Assembly: GCA_019421365.1 (NCBI GenBank)
Contig: JAHZFJ010000003.1
Coordinates: 1 to 64,000 of the forward strand
DNA length: 64,000 nt
Direction of reading: 5' to 3'
Source: Lachnospiraceae bacterium
GTDB taxonomy: Bacteria > Bacillota > Clostridia > Lachnospirales > Lachnospiraceae
A program made the translations under genes and the position numbers. Every line of letters begins with the position of its first letter. Position 1 is the stretch's first letter. The notes under the pieces were generated by a model. It saw only the letters and a program-made list of their open reading frames with translations, was not told the DNA's origin and made no database searches. Below are positions 7,978-17,972 of the stretch, in pieces.

Positions 7978-9381
7978 CTAGAATAAAAACCTTGCTATTA
8001 CCACAATAATTGGTAATGTAATTAACGTTCTCTCTATAAATATAAGAAAGAGTTCTTTTAAGTTAACTGGTATCTTTGAAGCAATTAATAACGCTCCTAC
8101 TTCTGATAAGTAAATTAATTGACATACAGAAACTGCTGCAACAATAAATCTTATCATATCATTAGCTACATTTGCAATCAATACAGAAGGTAATAGCATA
8201 TCTGCAAATCCAGCAAACAACGTTTGCGATGCAGCCGCTGCTTCTGGTACTCCTAAAATCTCAAGGATCGGTAAGAAAGGCAAACCTAAGATACGAAAAA
8301 TTGGTGTATATTCTGCAATTAATAAAGCGATGGTTCCTATCGTCATAACAATTGGGATAACTGAGATCCACATCTCAAGTACATTGGTAAATCCATCAAC
8401 AAATACACTCTTACATACATTAATCCCTTCTACTTTCTCAAGTGCTTTTTCCACACCAAACTGAAAAGATTTTGTATTGCTTGGTATCTCCTCTTTGTCA
8501 GTCTTACTAGTCCCATCGTAAAAACGATCTTTCTTTCTTGATAGTGGCGGTATCTTTGGCAATAATATCGCTACTATAATACATGCAAATGTAATGGTAA
8601 GGTAGAATGGTACAAACATATGAGATAAACCAACTGTGTTAATTACCACTAAACTGAAGGTAATCGATACAAGGGAAAAGTTAGTTCCTATTACACAAGC
8701 CTCTCTCTCTGTATAGAAACCTTCTTCATATTGTTTGCTTGTTAATAATACCCCTATGGTTCCGTCCCCTAGCCAAGAAGCAATTGCATCAATAGCTGCT
8801 CTACCTGGTAATCCAAATACCGGGCGCATAACCTTAATTAGCAAGGCACCTGCGAATTCTAACAATCCAAAGTTTAATAACAATGGTAACAGAATCCCCG
8901 CAAGTAAGAATATAGTGAATAATACTGGCAGTAAGTCATAGAATACAAGGCCTCCTGTATTGGTTGATGCTATAAAAGTAACATCACTAGCAAATATTAC
9001 GACACTACCAAATACGAACGCCATCCCTCTAGCAATTAGCCATAGTGGTGAAACTTCAAATAACCTCTTCCAAAGTCCTTTACTTTCTTCTTTAGTCAAA
9101 GAACTTTTAACTTTCTTCGAACATTTGTTAACAATTAGCGTTACTAAACTTCCAAAGAACGATAGTGCCAATACTCCAATTAGTATATAGTTAATGTAAG
9201 GAGCGATATATTCTCTCATTGCATTAGATAGTACCGCAATAGGAATCGTAACCTCTCCATCATTAACTACAGGCAACATAAACAAGATGATACCGATCAA
9301 AGATGGTACTATAAACTTTATATAATTCTTGCCTTTTTTGATATTCATTTCTTTTTTTGTATAATTATTACTTTTATTCAA
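7978..9381 (-). CDS. YjiH family membrane protein (nucleoside recognition / Gate domain)
   Basis: 467 residues with about ten membrane segments. Conserved Gate-domain features include the long helix region LPGRAAIDAIASWLGDGTIG and the C-terminal repeat with PEAAAASQTLFAGFADMLLP. The family is thought to be a membrane transporter related to spore maturation and nucleoside permeases; the substrate is unknown. The start is a TTG preceded by GGGAG at good spacing; the next ATG is 11 codons in. It appears to be a single-gene unit with terminators on both sides. Confidence 0.8.
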   Translation of the reverse strand: MNKSNNYTKKEMNIKKGKNYIKFIVPSLIGIILFMLPVVNDGEVTIPIAVLSNAMREYIAPYINYILIGVLALSFFGSLVTLIVNKCSKKVKSSLTKEESKGLWKRLFEVSPLWLIARGMAFVFGSVVIFASDVTFIASTNTGGLVFYDLLPVLFTIFLLAGILLPLLLNFGLLEFAGALLIKVMRPVFGLPGRAAIDAIASWLGDGTIGVLLTSKQYEEGFYTEREACVIGTNFSLVSITFSLVVINTVGLSHMFVPFYLTITFACIIVAILLPKIPPLSRKKDRFYDGTSKTDKEEIPSNTKSFQFGVEKALEKVEGINVCKSVFVDGFTNVLEMWISVIPIVMTIGTIALLIAEYTPIFRILGLPFLPILEILGVPEAAAASQTLFAGFADMLLPSVLIANVANDMIRFIVAAVSVCQLIYLSEVGALLIASKIPVNLKELFLIFIERTLITLPIIVVIARFLF

Positions 9382-9483
9382 AATTCATTCTCCCACTTAT
9401 TACTGTTATTATCCATGCTTCTAGGCCAAAGCGTGTATTTATTACTATATCGAATGATGCATAAAAAATCAATAAAAATGCAC

Positions 9484-9520
9484 AAAAATAACGATGGAAA
9501 GTTGTTCCATCGTTATTTTT
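9484..9520 (-). terminator. Terminator of the ABC exporter operon
   Basis: Perfect 16-bp arms (9484-9499 and 9505-9520) with a 5-nt loop, A-rich and U-rich ends, 12 bp after the last ABC gene. The symmetric tails would let it work in both directions. Confidence 0.9.
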
Positions 9521-9532
9521 GAAATTGAGTTA

Positions 9533-11317
9533 CTACAATAAGAAATTGTATTGTGACATATATAGTTCTCTATATTCACCACCGTAACGAATCAATTCAT
9601 CATGGCTACCTTTTTCAATAATTTCTCCTTTATCAACATACATAATACAAGTTGAGTTCTTAATTGTTGATAAACGGTGAGCAATAATAAATGATGTACG
9701 GTTTTTCAATAGGCGATTTAGCCCTTCTTGTAATGCAATCTCAGTCTCTGTATCAATACTTGATGTTGCTTCATCTAAGATTAATATCTTAGGATTTGCA
9801 AGAAGTGCTCTTGCGAAAGAAATTAATTGTCTTTGTCCTGCTGATAATCGATTTCCTCTCTCATTTACTTCCGTTTGATATCCATTCTCCATCTGCATAA
9901 TGAAGTCATGTGCACAAACTGTCTTTGCAGCTTCTACTACTTCCTCATCTGTTGCTACCATATTACCATAACGAATATTATCCATAATTGTTCCAGAGAA
10001 TATAAAACTATCTTGTAACATAACACCCATCTGAGTACGTAATGATTTAATTGTTACTGTATTAATATCAATTCCATCGATTAAGATCTGTCCCGAATCT
10101 AGATTATAGAAACGACTAAGTAGATTGATAATTGTTGTTTTACCTGCACCTGTAGGTCCTACAATTGCATAAGACTCACCTTTCTTGATCTTGAAGCTAA
10201 CATCTCTAAGAATAGGATTGCCTTCCTCATAGCTAAAGTATACATTCTTAAATTCTACATCTCCATGAATTGGAGGCATAGTCGTAGCATCTGGTGCATC
10301 CTTCACGTCTACAGGTTCATCAATAGTCTCAAAGATTCTCTCTAAATAAGAAATTGCAGTTAATAAACTATTATAGAAACTTGCCATATTCGTAATTGGT
10401 GCCCAGAAACGGCTTATATAAGAAGCAAATGCTACTAATGTACCAATTGTAACTCCATTTACTCCACCTACTATCCAAGATATACCTAATACGTAAACAA
10501 GCGATGTTGTAATTGCTGATATGTTATCCACCAATGGAGATAACATAAAGTTATAGTGTACCGCCTCCATCCATGCTGAACGATAATTATCGCTTAATGT
10601 ATTGAAGATATTTGAATTCGTTTCCTCACGAACGAATGATTGCGTAACACGGATACCATTCATACTTTCTGCAATATAAGCATTTAAATTAGATGATTTA
10701 TTACTTAGCTTCTGCCATGCACTTCTTTGTTTCTTCTTAATAAATATTAAGAAGCCTACCATTACCGGAATACCACATAAACAAATCAGTGTTAACTTCA
10801 CATTGATTGTAAGCATGAATATAATAATAAATACTAAACTGAATAAATCAGTAATCGTATTAATAATACCATTAGATAATAAATCACTTAGATTATTAAC
10901 GTAGTTTACAACACGTACTTGAATCTTACCATGTGGACGGTCGTCATAATAAGAAAATGGCAACTCCTGCAAATGCACAAACAAGTCTCTACGAATTTGA
11001 TGGATAATATCCTGACCAATTTGCGCCATACATTTAATCTTAATTCTAAGTGTAATTACGATTACTAAGACAACAATTAGATACAAGATACTTATCTTCA
11101 CGATTCCACTGATATTTTCATTTGGAATATAATTATCCATAACGATCATAAGAAGTTTTGGTCCAAGCATACCTAATGCACTGGCTGTTAACATGATCAT
11201 AATTACAAAAAACATCTTATTACGATATGGTTTTATATAATGTAATAATCGTTTTAATTGGTTTACGTCAAATTGCGTCTCTAAGGATTCATCTACATCA
11301 TATTTATTTCTAGCCAT
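9533..11317 (-). CDS. ABC exporter half-transporter with intact catalytic site
   Basis: 594 residues: six-helix membrane domain (about 35-320) and C-terminal ATPase domain (about 350-590). Walker A is GPTGAGKTT, the signature is LSAGQRQL, Walker B ends LDEATSSID and the switch histidine is in IAHRLST. The catalytic glutamate is present. Its start shares one base with the stop of the upstream half-transporter, so the two are translationally coupled. Together they look like a heterodimeric multidrug-type exporter (BmrCD/LmrCD class). The substrate cannot be read from sequence. Confidence 0.92.
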   Translation of the reverse strand: MARNKYDVDESLETQFDVNQLKRLLHYIKPYRNKMFFVIMIMLTASALGMLGPKLLMIVMDNYIPNENISGIVKISILYLIVVLVIVITLRIKIKCMAQIGQDIIHQIRRDLFVHLQELPFSYYDDRPHGKIQVRVVNYVNNLSDLLSNGIINTITDLFSLVFIIIFMLTINVKLTLICLCGIPVMVGFLIFIKKKQRSAWQKLSNKSSNLNAYIAESMNGIRVTQSFVREETNSNIFNTLSDNYRSAWMEAVHYNFMLSPLVDNISAITTSLVYVLGISWIVGGVNGVTIGTLVAFASYISRFWAPITNMASFYNSLLTAISYLERIFETIDEPVDVKDAPDATTMPPIHGDVEFKNVYFSYEEGNPILRDVSFKIKKGESYAIVGPTGAGKTTIINLLSRFYNLDSGQILIDGIDINTVTIKSLRTQMGVMLQDSFIFSGTIMDNIRYGNMVATDEEVVEAAKTVCAHDFIMQMENGYQTEVNERGNRLSAGQRQLISFARALLANPKILILDEATSSIDTETEIALQEGLNRLLKNRTSFIIAHRLSTIKNSTCIMYVDKGEIIEKGSHDELIRYGGEYRELYMSQYNFLL

Positions 11318-13071
11318 TACTTGATTCCCTCCTTCATTGATGCAATTGTATCAAACTCACCATATTGATGGTTAAACACGGTATAATAATATCCCTTTTT
11401 ATCAAGTAAACTTTCATGATTACCCGATTCCACTATTCTTCCATTATCAAGCACAAGAATTAAATCTGCATCTTTAATCGAAGATATTCTATGAGCAATA
11501 ACGAATACGGTTCTCTCATCCGCTAGGTTCCCTAGTGCCTGTTGGATCTGTGATTCTGTCTCCATATCAACTGCTGAAGTTGTATCATCTAGGATTACAA
11601 TTGACGGATTTTTAAGTAATGCTCTAGCAAGTGATATTCTTTGTTTCTGACCACCTGAAAGTCCCACTCCTCGCTCACCAACGATTGTATCATAACCTTC
11701 TGGCATCTTAAGAATGAAATCATGTGCATTGGCAATCTTAGCAACTCTCTCTACCTCTTCGAATGAACAATTCGGTCTACCATATGCAATATTGCCTTCT
11801 ACGGTATCTGAGAATAAGAATACATCTTGCATCGCCATACCAATATGGTCTCTTAGATAATGAAGATCCATATCCTTAACATTCACGCCATCTATACACA
11901 CTTCACCTTTTGTTACATCATAGAAACGGCAAAGCAGATTCATTACTGTAGATTTTCCTGAACCAGTGGCACCAATAATACCAACAGTCTGCCCTGCTTT
12001 AACGCTAAAATCAATATCTTTAAGAATTACATCGTCTTGTGCTTTATAGCTTACATGACGAAACTCAATATTACCTTTGATACGTTTTCCCTTATAAGCA
12101 GCTTCTGGCTCTTTGATATCTGGCTCTTCACAAAACGTTGAATAGATCTTCTCAACTGATGTTACAAATCTCTGTACATCATTAGTTAACCAACCAGCCA
12201 TACGAAGCGGATTGTTAAGCATCCATAGGTATCCATTAATAGTGAATAGATTACCAAGTGTCATCTGTTTTTTTACAACCATAATACCACCAACAAGCAT
12301 TAATATTGCATATAGCAAATTCGAGAAGAATTCAAAGATCGGTATGTATTTGGTCCAAATAGCAGTAGCACCAAGTTCTGCAGCTCGATATGCATCGTTT
12401 TCTTTATCAAACTTCTCTATTTCAAAATCTTCTTTTGCGAATGCTTTTACTACTCTGTTTCCACTAACATTTTCTTGAGTAAACGTATTAAGACTAGAGA
12501 ATCGATCACGAATGTTATGAAACGCTGGCTTAATATTCTTCATTTGAAAATATGTTGTCAAAGCAGTAAACGGTAAAACGGTAATCATACAAAGTGCTAA
12601 TCGAACATCTACTGTAAAAATCATTACTAGAGCAATTACAAATAGTATTACATTCTCATAGATCCCATAAATTACGTAGGCTACAAAGTGACGAATTGCA
12701 TCCATATCCCCTGTCTGTCTAGACATGAGATCACCTGTACGATTCTTATTATAGAATTGAAAATCTTGTTCTAATAATCGTTTATACAAGGTGTCTCTCA
12801 TAGAATACAAAACTCCTTGTGACGACTTTTCGAATATCATCAGGAATATATAGCGTAGTATAGAACGTATTACTGTTATTCCTATTAATAATATAATTAG
12901 TTTTGGGAGTAACGAATGCTTTCCTCCCTCTATTACCTCATCAATTAACATACCTGAAATGTATGGATTGATAATTGCAAGTATCGATGTGATTGTTACT
13001 AATATTAATGCACATAATAATCGATACTTGTATTTCTTCACAAATGTGTAGAACCATTGCATTGCTGACAT
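11317..13071 (-). CDS. ABC exporter half-transporter with degenerate catalytic site
   Basis: 584 residues: six membrane helices (about 15-310), then an ATPase domain (about 335-575). Walker A GATGSGKST and signature LSGGQKQR are standard, but Walker B ends LDDTTSAVD, so the catalytic glutamate is aspartate. In heterodimeric exporters one subunit normally carries this change and forms the non-hydrolysing site. It is the first gene of the two-gene operon, with AGAGGG before the ATG. The 340-bp upstream region holds the previous operon's terminator and a possible -10 TATAAT near 13181-13186 (minus), but no convincing -35. Confidence 0.92.
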   Translation of the reverse strand: MSAMQWFYTFVKKYKYRLLCALILVTITSILAIINPYISGMLIDEVIEGGKHSLLPKLIILLIGITVIRSILRYIFLMIFEKSSQGVLYSMRDTLYKRLLEQDFQFYNKNRTGDLMSRQTGDMDAIRHFVAYVIYGIYENVILFVIALVMIFTVDVRLALCMITVLPFTALTTYFQMKNIKPAFHNIRDRFSSLNTFTQENVSGNRVVKAFAKEDFEIEKFDKENDAYRAAELGATAIWTKYIPIFEFFSNLLYAILMLVGGIMVVKKQMTLGNLFTINGYLWMLNNPLRMAGWLTNDVQRFVTSVEKIYSTFCEEPDIKEPEAAYKGKRIKGNIEFRHVSYKAQDDVILKDIDFSVKAGQTVGIIGATGSGKSTVMNLLCRFYDVTKGEVCIDGVNVKDMDLHYLRDHIGMAMQDVFLFSDTVEGNIAYGRPNCSFEEVERVAKIANAHDFILKMPEGYDTIVGERGVGLSGGQKQRISLARALLKNPSIVILDDTTSAVDMETESQIQQALGNLADERTVFVIAHRISSIKDADLILVLDNGRIVESGNHESLLDKKGYYYTVFNHQYGEFDTIASMKEGIK

Positions 13072-13095
13072 ACTGTCCCTCTTTCCTTTCCCTAG

Positions 13096-13133
13096 ACTAT
13101 GGTGTTAATTCGAACTCTGTTCAAATAGTGCCA
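13096..13133. repeat. Imperfect inverted repeat upstream of the ABC exporter genes
   Basis: CTATGG near 13097 and CCATAG near 13127 flank a partly self-complementary core in the leader of the exporter operon. It could be an operator or an RNA hairpin; the evidence is weak. Confidence 0.3.
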
Positions 13134-13296
13134 TAGACCTATACAAAATGTTACCATTAAAATTATTACATTAAGCTCCATTCATTATAGGGCAAACGTT
13201 TTTTTTATTCTAACAATTTTATTGCAAGTTCTAACATTTTCTTTGCATGTTTTGAATTAATAATTGCAAAAATTCCTATCAATTCCTATTTACGAA

Positions 13297-13360
13297 AAAT
13301 AGCTGTAACAACTCTGTTAGCCAAGTATTAACATGCCTAACGGATATGTTACAGCCATTT
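13297..13360 (-). terminator. Terminator of the GntR-ABC operon
   Basis: A long imperfect stem: AAATAGCTGTAACA near 13298 pairs with TGTTACAGCCATTT ending at 13360, with the inner part CTGTTAG/CTAACGG also paired. It lies 50 bp after the permease stop on the minus strand. Confidence 0.75.
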
Positions 13361-13409
13361 ATATTCTAAAACTATCTTAATGTATTACATATATCGATTA
13401 TCATTTTTC

Positions 13410-15563
13410 TTATTGATTTGGTTCTGCATACATAATATCTTCTTTTATAAAATCTGGGATATTATTGATATCTATTGAGTATTGATTACTTGACACGTTA
13501 CCATATTCATCTGTTTTCCATGTAACGGTAATATCTAGATACGTGTCATAATTAGTAAGTGCATCATTATTCCGTGCATAATTATTACTAACTAGATACG
13601 GAAGAATCTTACTAATCTTATCTTTGTCTTTGTAGATTGTTCTCTTAGCATAAGACCAATCTGAATCTTCTTTCGCATCTGCAATATATTGAGCATATTG
13701 TTCGTCTTCACGCACTTCATATGGTATTGTATAGACAATGTCCACATTTACAATGTCATCAATATTAAAAGTTTTATTAAAATCAAATCCATGTTTGGTT
13801 AGGAAGTCGATTGTTTTTGTGAACGATGGATAAATCAATCCCTTATTTTCAATAACTTCATTCCCATCTGTCGTATACAAAAAGTTTATTGTCGCTAGTG
13901 GTACTTCGTTTTTTACATCTTCTAGAGAAAGCTGTGAGAGTTCATCTCGATACAGTGATAATAATTGCGCTTTTTTCTCCTCTGTTAATGTAATATTCAG
14001 TTTTTGGAATTCATTATCACAAATAACGTTTGTTACTTCCTTCATATTATATATAGAGAAAGCACCTTCCTTATATTCTTGGTTTTGATATAATTGATTT
14101 AACAAATCAAAATAAGGTTCTACCGCAATCGTATATCTTCTATAGATATGCCTTCCTGAAGTTAATCGATATTGCACATAAATACTCATGTATTTATCAT
14201 ATTCACTCCCGATTTCCCACTCATTCAGTACATTCTCCCCTTCAGCTGCCATCTTTGCAATCTCATAGGCAATATCTTTGTCCTTCAGATACATATATTC
14301 GAAAGCATAACTAGTTCTATTCATATATGAAACATTGTTTCTACTACCGTCTTCGTCATAAACCATAAACTCTAGGTTAGTGTCTATGTCAGATAGAGCA
14401 ATACTCATACTCTCAATCTTATCTTTACTTGGTATATACTGATCGTAATGTAATAAATCCCACTTATACGTAGAGAATATTGCAAACATAAGTACTGCAC
14501 CAATAAGTAATTGAACACGATTTTTAAGAGCTGCTTTAAAATCAAAATGATAGATGATTTCCATAAAGAAACTACATAAAAGATAGCCACAAATCATACC
14601 AAATATCAACCAGAAAGTGGTATCGTTATTCATGATCCCTGTGAATATAATTCCACTTCCTAAACCTATCGGTACACAAATTGCTGTTTTAATATATGGC
14701 TGTAGTACTTTATAAGAAATTGCTTTGCCTGCAGCTTCAGACATTCTCTTACGATGTAACCAAACTGCTACTAGGATTAATACTATCATAATAGCCACAT
14801 AGGTTAATACAATGGATACTCCCAAGCTTTCATTATTTACTGCATCAAGCAGATTCAAATATGCGCTAATTGGTGAGAGTTTAAAAAGAATTGTATCAGA
14901 AATCATACGGTATTCGTAATACGTGTTAAAATACGTATTGGATAATGAACCTATAAGTGTAGCCACCATCGGTCCATATGCCAAGAATACACCACATGCT
15001 AAGATACTTACAATAAATTGTCCCGTTAATAAAACCGCTATAATAATCACTGTATAGATTATACTATAACTTAATACATTAGCTCCGAAAGTTTTCCAAG
15101 CTATAGACCAAACATCGGACTGAAAGACACCATTTGCTCCTACAATCACAAAACTAATTGCTAAGGAAATAAGATACGGAATCACATAGATTGCAATACC
15201 TACTACATAGGAAGATGCAAACAAGGTTTCTCTCTTAATCGGCAAACTATGATAGAAATCAACTTTCTTCTTTGATTGCAGATAGTAGAATCCACTAATT
15301 CCGCATACTATAGCCATCATAATAGTTAACATACCTAGTAGTGCATTCTCTGCTCCCAAGTAACTACTAGCGGTAATTGAAAGCATAACACTCTCTTCTC
15401 CAGCAGTACTTCCTTCTTGTATCATCCTAGCTACACGTTCTAAGGAAGTAGCAACACTAACAGGAAGTACGAATAAGAATGCTATCGCAGAGAGAGCAAT
15501 CGCCCATAAACGTCTTTTCACATCTTCTCTCATTAGTCTACATAATAAGTTTCTTGATGTCAT
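13410..15563 (-). CDS. ABC-2 type transporter permease with large extracytoplasmic domain
   Basis: 717 residues. About ten hydrophobic segments fill residues 15-370. After the last one (about 350-370), the C-terminal half (about 375-717) is polar and probably extracytoplasmic. The start overlaps the ATPase gene by 26 bp. The arrangement regulator-ATPase-permease matches the ytrABC-like GntR/ABC modules that respond to cell-wall-active compounds in Firmicutes. The ligand and the role of the C-terminal half are unknown. Confidence 0.75.
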   Translation of the reverse strand: MTSRNLLCRLMREDVKRRLWAIALSAIAFLFVLPVSVATSLERVARMIQEGSTAGEESVMLSITASSYLGAENALLGMLTIMMAIVCGISGFYYLQSKKKVDFYHSLPIKRETLFASSYVVGIAIYVIPYLISLAISFVIVGANGVFQSDVWSIAWKTFGANVLSYSIIYTVIIIAVLLTGQFIVSILACGVFLAYGPMVATLIGSLSNTYFNTYYEYRMISDTILFKLSPISAYLNLLDAVNNESLGVSIVLTYVAIMIVLILVAVWLHRKRMSEAAGKAISYKVLQPYIKTAICVPIGLGSGIIFTGIMNNDTTFWLIFGMICGYLLCSFFMEIIYHFDFKAALKNRVQLLIGAVLMFAIFSTYKWDLLHYDQYIPSKDKIESMSIALSDIDTNLEFMVYDEDGSRNNVSYMNRTSYAFEYMYLKDKDIAYEIAKMAAEGENVLNEWEIGSEYDKYMSIYVQYRLTSGRHIYRRYTIAVEPYFDLLNQLYQNQEYKEGAFSIYNMKEVTNVICDNEFQKLNITLTEEKKAQLLSLYRDELSQLSLEDVKNEVPLATINFLYTTDGNEVIENKGLIYPSFTKTIDFLTKHGFDFNKTFNIDDIVNVDIVYTIPYEVREDEQYAQYIADAKEDSDWSYAKRTIYKDKDKISKILPYLVSNNYARNNDALTNYDTYLDITVTWKTDEYGNVSSNQYSIDINNIPDFIKEDIMYAEPNQ

Positions 15564-16440
15564 ATCCTACTACCTCCGTTTCACTAATGAATATTTCTTC
15601 CAAACTAAGCGGTAATACTTCAACGAAAATTGGATTTCTCTTCTGTATAATAGCTGTAATTTCTTCGCATGTTCCTCTTGCTGTATACGTATACAAGGAA
15701 CCTCTTTGTTCTTTCTTTAGTAGATTTAATTCGTTCTCTACTTCTTCCACTCTATCTTGTGTTTTAAATACACATTGTACTTTATGAATACTACATTTCA
15801 TATCAAATAAATCCTTCGACAACAGAATTCCTCCTTTATGCAAAAGACCTACATGATCACAGATATCTTCAAGTTCTCTTAAGTTATGAGAAGCAATAAT
15901 TGGTGTCATCTCTCGTTCTGAAAGTTCTTTTGCAAATATGCTTTTAACTGCTTGACGCATTACCGGATCAAGACCATCAAAGGTCTCATCACAGAATAGA
16001 TATTTTGTATTTGCGCAGATACCACAAATTACTGATAACTGTTTCTTCATACCTTTTGAAAATGTGTTAATTTTTCTTGTTAAACTTAGTTCAAACTGAT
16101 TCAATAACTTATCAAATCTCTTTGCATCAAAGTTCTTATATATACTACGATAAAACTCCCTCATATCTTTTGGTGTCGCATTAGGAAAGAAAAATTGCTC
16201 ATCTGATATATAGAAGAATCGTTCTTTTGCTTCTATATTCTCATATACATTCATTCCATCTATTTTGATCTCCCCACTATCAGGCTTAAGAATTCCACTC
16301 ATCATTCTTAGGAAAGTACTTTTTCCAGCCCCGTTGGTTCCAACAAGTCCAAACACATTCCCTTCTTTAATAGTAGCAGATATCTGATCAACAGCCTTAA
16401 TGTCATCAAATGTCTTACTTACGTTAATTGCTTCAATCAT
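15538..16440 (-). CDS. ABC transporter ATP-binding protein (YtrB-like)
   Basis: 300 residues. Walker A is GTNGAGKST, the signature region is FSKGMKKQ and Walker B reads YLFCDETFDGLDP. The switch region is ASHNLRE. The C-terminal 80 residues are the accessory domain common in ABC-2 ATPases. It overlaps the regulator gene by 8 bp and the permease gene by 26 bp, so the three are translationally linked. It powers the neighbouring permease. Confidence 0.92.
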   Translation of the reverse strand: MIEAINVSKTFDDIKAVDQISATIKEGNVFGLVGTNGAGKSTFLRMMSGILKPDSGEIKIDGMNVYENIEAKERFFYISDEQFFFPNATPKDMREFYRSIYKNFDAKRFDKLLNQFELSLTRKINTFSKGMKKQLSVICGICANTKYLFCDETFDGLDPVMRQAVKSIFAKELSEREMTPIIASHNLRELEDICDHVGLLHKGGILLSKDLFDMKCSIHKVQCVFKTQDRVEEVENELNLLKKEQRGSLYTYTARGTCEEITAIIQKRNPIFVEVLPLSLEEIFISETEVVGYDIKKLIM

Positions 16441-16810
16441 TGATTTGCTCCTCCTTGTAGATTGCCTGACAGGTCTTTTCTATCTCTTCATAAGCAATCC
16501 CCGTCTTCTTCGCCTGACTAATGGCATCTTCTAACTGTTTCAATACTTCCATCTTCTTAAAATTCATAAGCTCCACATCTCCCGCTATAAAACTTCCTTT
16601 TCCTTTAACAGAATAAATATACCCTTTCTGTTCTAGCGTTGCATACGCTCTTTGAATGGTATTCGGATTGATCGATAATTCTATTGCTAAATTACGAACA
16701 GAGGGTAATTTCGTATCGGCTGGTAGGGCGCCATTTAAGATAAGTTCTTGAAATCGTTCTACAACTTGCTCGTAAATAGGTCGTCGGTCTTTGTAATCTA
16801 TAACTATCAT
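16433..16810 (-). CDS. GntR family regulator, YtrA type
   Basis: 125 residues from the ATG at 16810, which follows AAAGGAG; an upstream TTG 13 codons earlier lacks a suitable ribosome site. The N-terminal winged helix (about 8-75) includes LPSVRNLAIELSINPNTIQR and the wing KGKGSF. The short C-terminal tail (about 80-125) is the all-helical YtrA-type dimerisation element. It heads the ABC-2 operon and probably represses it. A 19-bp perfect inverted repeat covers the promoter's -10 region upstream. Confidence 0.88.
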   Translation of the reverse strand: MIVIDYKDRRPIYEQVVERFQELILNGALPADTKLPSVRNLAIELSINPNTIQRAYATLEQKGYIYSVKGKGSFIAGDVELMNFKKMEVLKQLEDAISQAKKTGIAYEEIEKTCQAIYKEEQIND

Positions 16811-16889
16811 TCTGCTCTCCTTTCCTTTATTATGGGATTCTAGTGTCAAAAGGTTGATTTACTCTTTCGAATGAATCCTAATACAATAA

Positions 16890-16940
16890 CACAACTATAC
16901 TAACTGTACTATCATTCTTAATACAGTTAGTATAGTTGTG
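16890..16940. promoter_or_regulatory. Operator (inverted repeat) for the GntR/YtrA regulator
   Basis: Arms at 16890-16908 and 16922-16940 are perfect 19-bp inverted copies (CACAACTATACTAACTGTA), 13 bp apart. One arm contains the -10 hexamer of the promoter, which is ideal for repression by the adjacent GntR protein. Confidence 0.78.
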
Positions 16941-16957
16941 AATGAAGATTTTGTCAA
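16929..16957 (-). promoter_or_regulatory. Promoter of the GntR-ABC operon
   Basis: Minus strand: -35 TTGACA (16952-16957), 17-bp spacer, -10 TATACT (16929-16934). The -10 lies inside the inverted repeat. Confidence 0.85.
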
Positions 16958-16993
16958 GGTATAATTTTCCCCTGTTTCCTGTTTTATTAAAAA

Positions 16994-17036
16994 AGCTAAT
17001 GCAACCTTGGATTTTTCCAATGATTTTGCATTAGCT
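16994..17036 (-). terminator. Terminator of the methyltransferase gene
   Basis: AGCTAATGCAA (16994-17004) pairs with TTGCATTAGCT (17026-17036), with an inner TTGG/CCAA pairing; on the minus strand it is followed by a run of U. Confidence 0.88.
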
Positions 17037-17047
17037 ATAATTTATAT

Positions 17048-17863
17048 CTATTCGTTATTAAGTTTTCTTGCCTTTATTGTAAATGTCTTAGGGATTCCCT
17101 TATCGAACTGTTCGCAAGACATATTCGGTTCTTCATCTAAACACTCGATATGAAAACCAACTTGTGCCATAGCGGTAATAATTTCTCCCATATTCCATTT
17201 ACGAAGATATACTTTCCTTGTCTCACTATCTGGCATATATTTAGCAAAGGATATCTCACTCTCAACTAATTCCGTGCTAAAATAGTCTCCTGTTACCTTG
17301 TGTTTACGAATCTTAGCAGTTGTCCCACGGGACGTGATTAACTTATTGCTAACAGGATGGAAATCTCGCAAAACAAAGATTCCATCTTTCTTTAATAAAC
17401 GAAATGCTGTAAGAAATAATGGACGCAGATCAGTAAAGTAATGTAGTATTCCTATTTCAGCAAATACAATATCATAATCTCCGGTTAATTCATCTTTAGG
17501 CAGTTCCACTACATTCTCAAGCACATAACGGATTGATACTCCAGCACTCTCAGCTAGTTCCATTGCATATCTACGATTTCCTTCTGAGAAATCCATAACT
17601 ACCGCCTCTGCACCGAGCATTGCTAATGCAACGGATTTTGTACCATTCGATCCCATTAAGTTAGCAATCTTCTTACCTTTTACATCACCAAACTTAGGTA
17701 GTAATACTGATAACAGCTTTTCTGGATTCTTACTAATTCTCTCCGCTGCTATATCACAAGTACCAAATTTATTAATCCAAGCCTCATAAGTAAGCTGATT
17801 CCAAGCTTCTTCATTCTCCTGCTTACAAATCTCGCTTGCTTGTTCCTTTTCTAATTCACTCAT
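17048..17863 (-). CDS. Class I SAM-dependent methyltransferase
   Basis: 271 residues from the ATG at 17863; a TTG 10 codons upstream overlaps the AAGGAG site and is less likely. The Rossmann-type SAM-binding region runs from about 62 to 160, with a glycine-poor motif I (ANLMGSNGTKSVAL), an acidic end to strand 2 (VMDFS) and motif IV-like FAEIGILHYF. The post-core segment has aromatic and charged residues but no diagnostic substrate motif. It lies 110 bp after the MocR-type gene on the same strand and may be cotranscribed. The substrate is unknown. Confidence 0.75.
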   Translation of the reverse strand: MSELEKEQASEICKQENEEAWNQLTYEAWINKFGTCDIAAERISKNPEKLLSVLLPKFGDVKGKKIANLMGSNGTKSVALAMLGAEAVVMDFSEGNRRYAMELAESAGVSIRYVLENVVELPKDELTGDYDIVFAEIGILHYFTDLRPLFLTAFRLLKKDGIFVLRDFHPVSNKLITSRGTTAKIRKHKVTGDYFSTELVESEISFAKYMPDSETRKVYLRKWNMGEIITAMAQVGFHIECLDEEPNMSCEQFDKGIPKTFTIKARKLNNE

Positions 17864-17972
17864 TCTAGTATGCGTACTCCTTCCATCTATCAATGCTCAT
17901 AGGCAATTGCCCAATCAACGCTCTGTCCATCGCATTAATATATCACAGAAACTGTAACATTTCAATTCTTTC

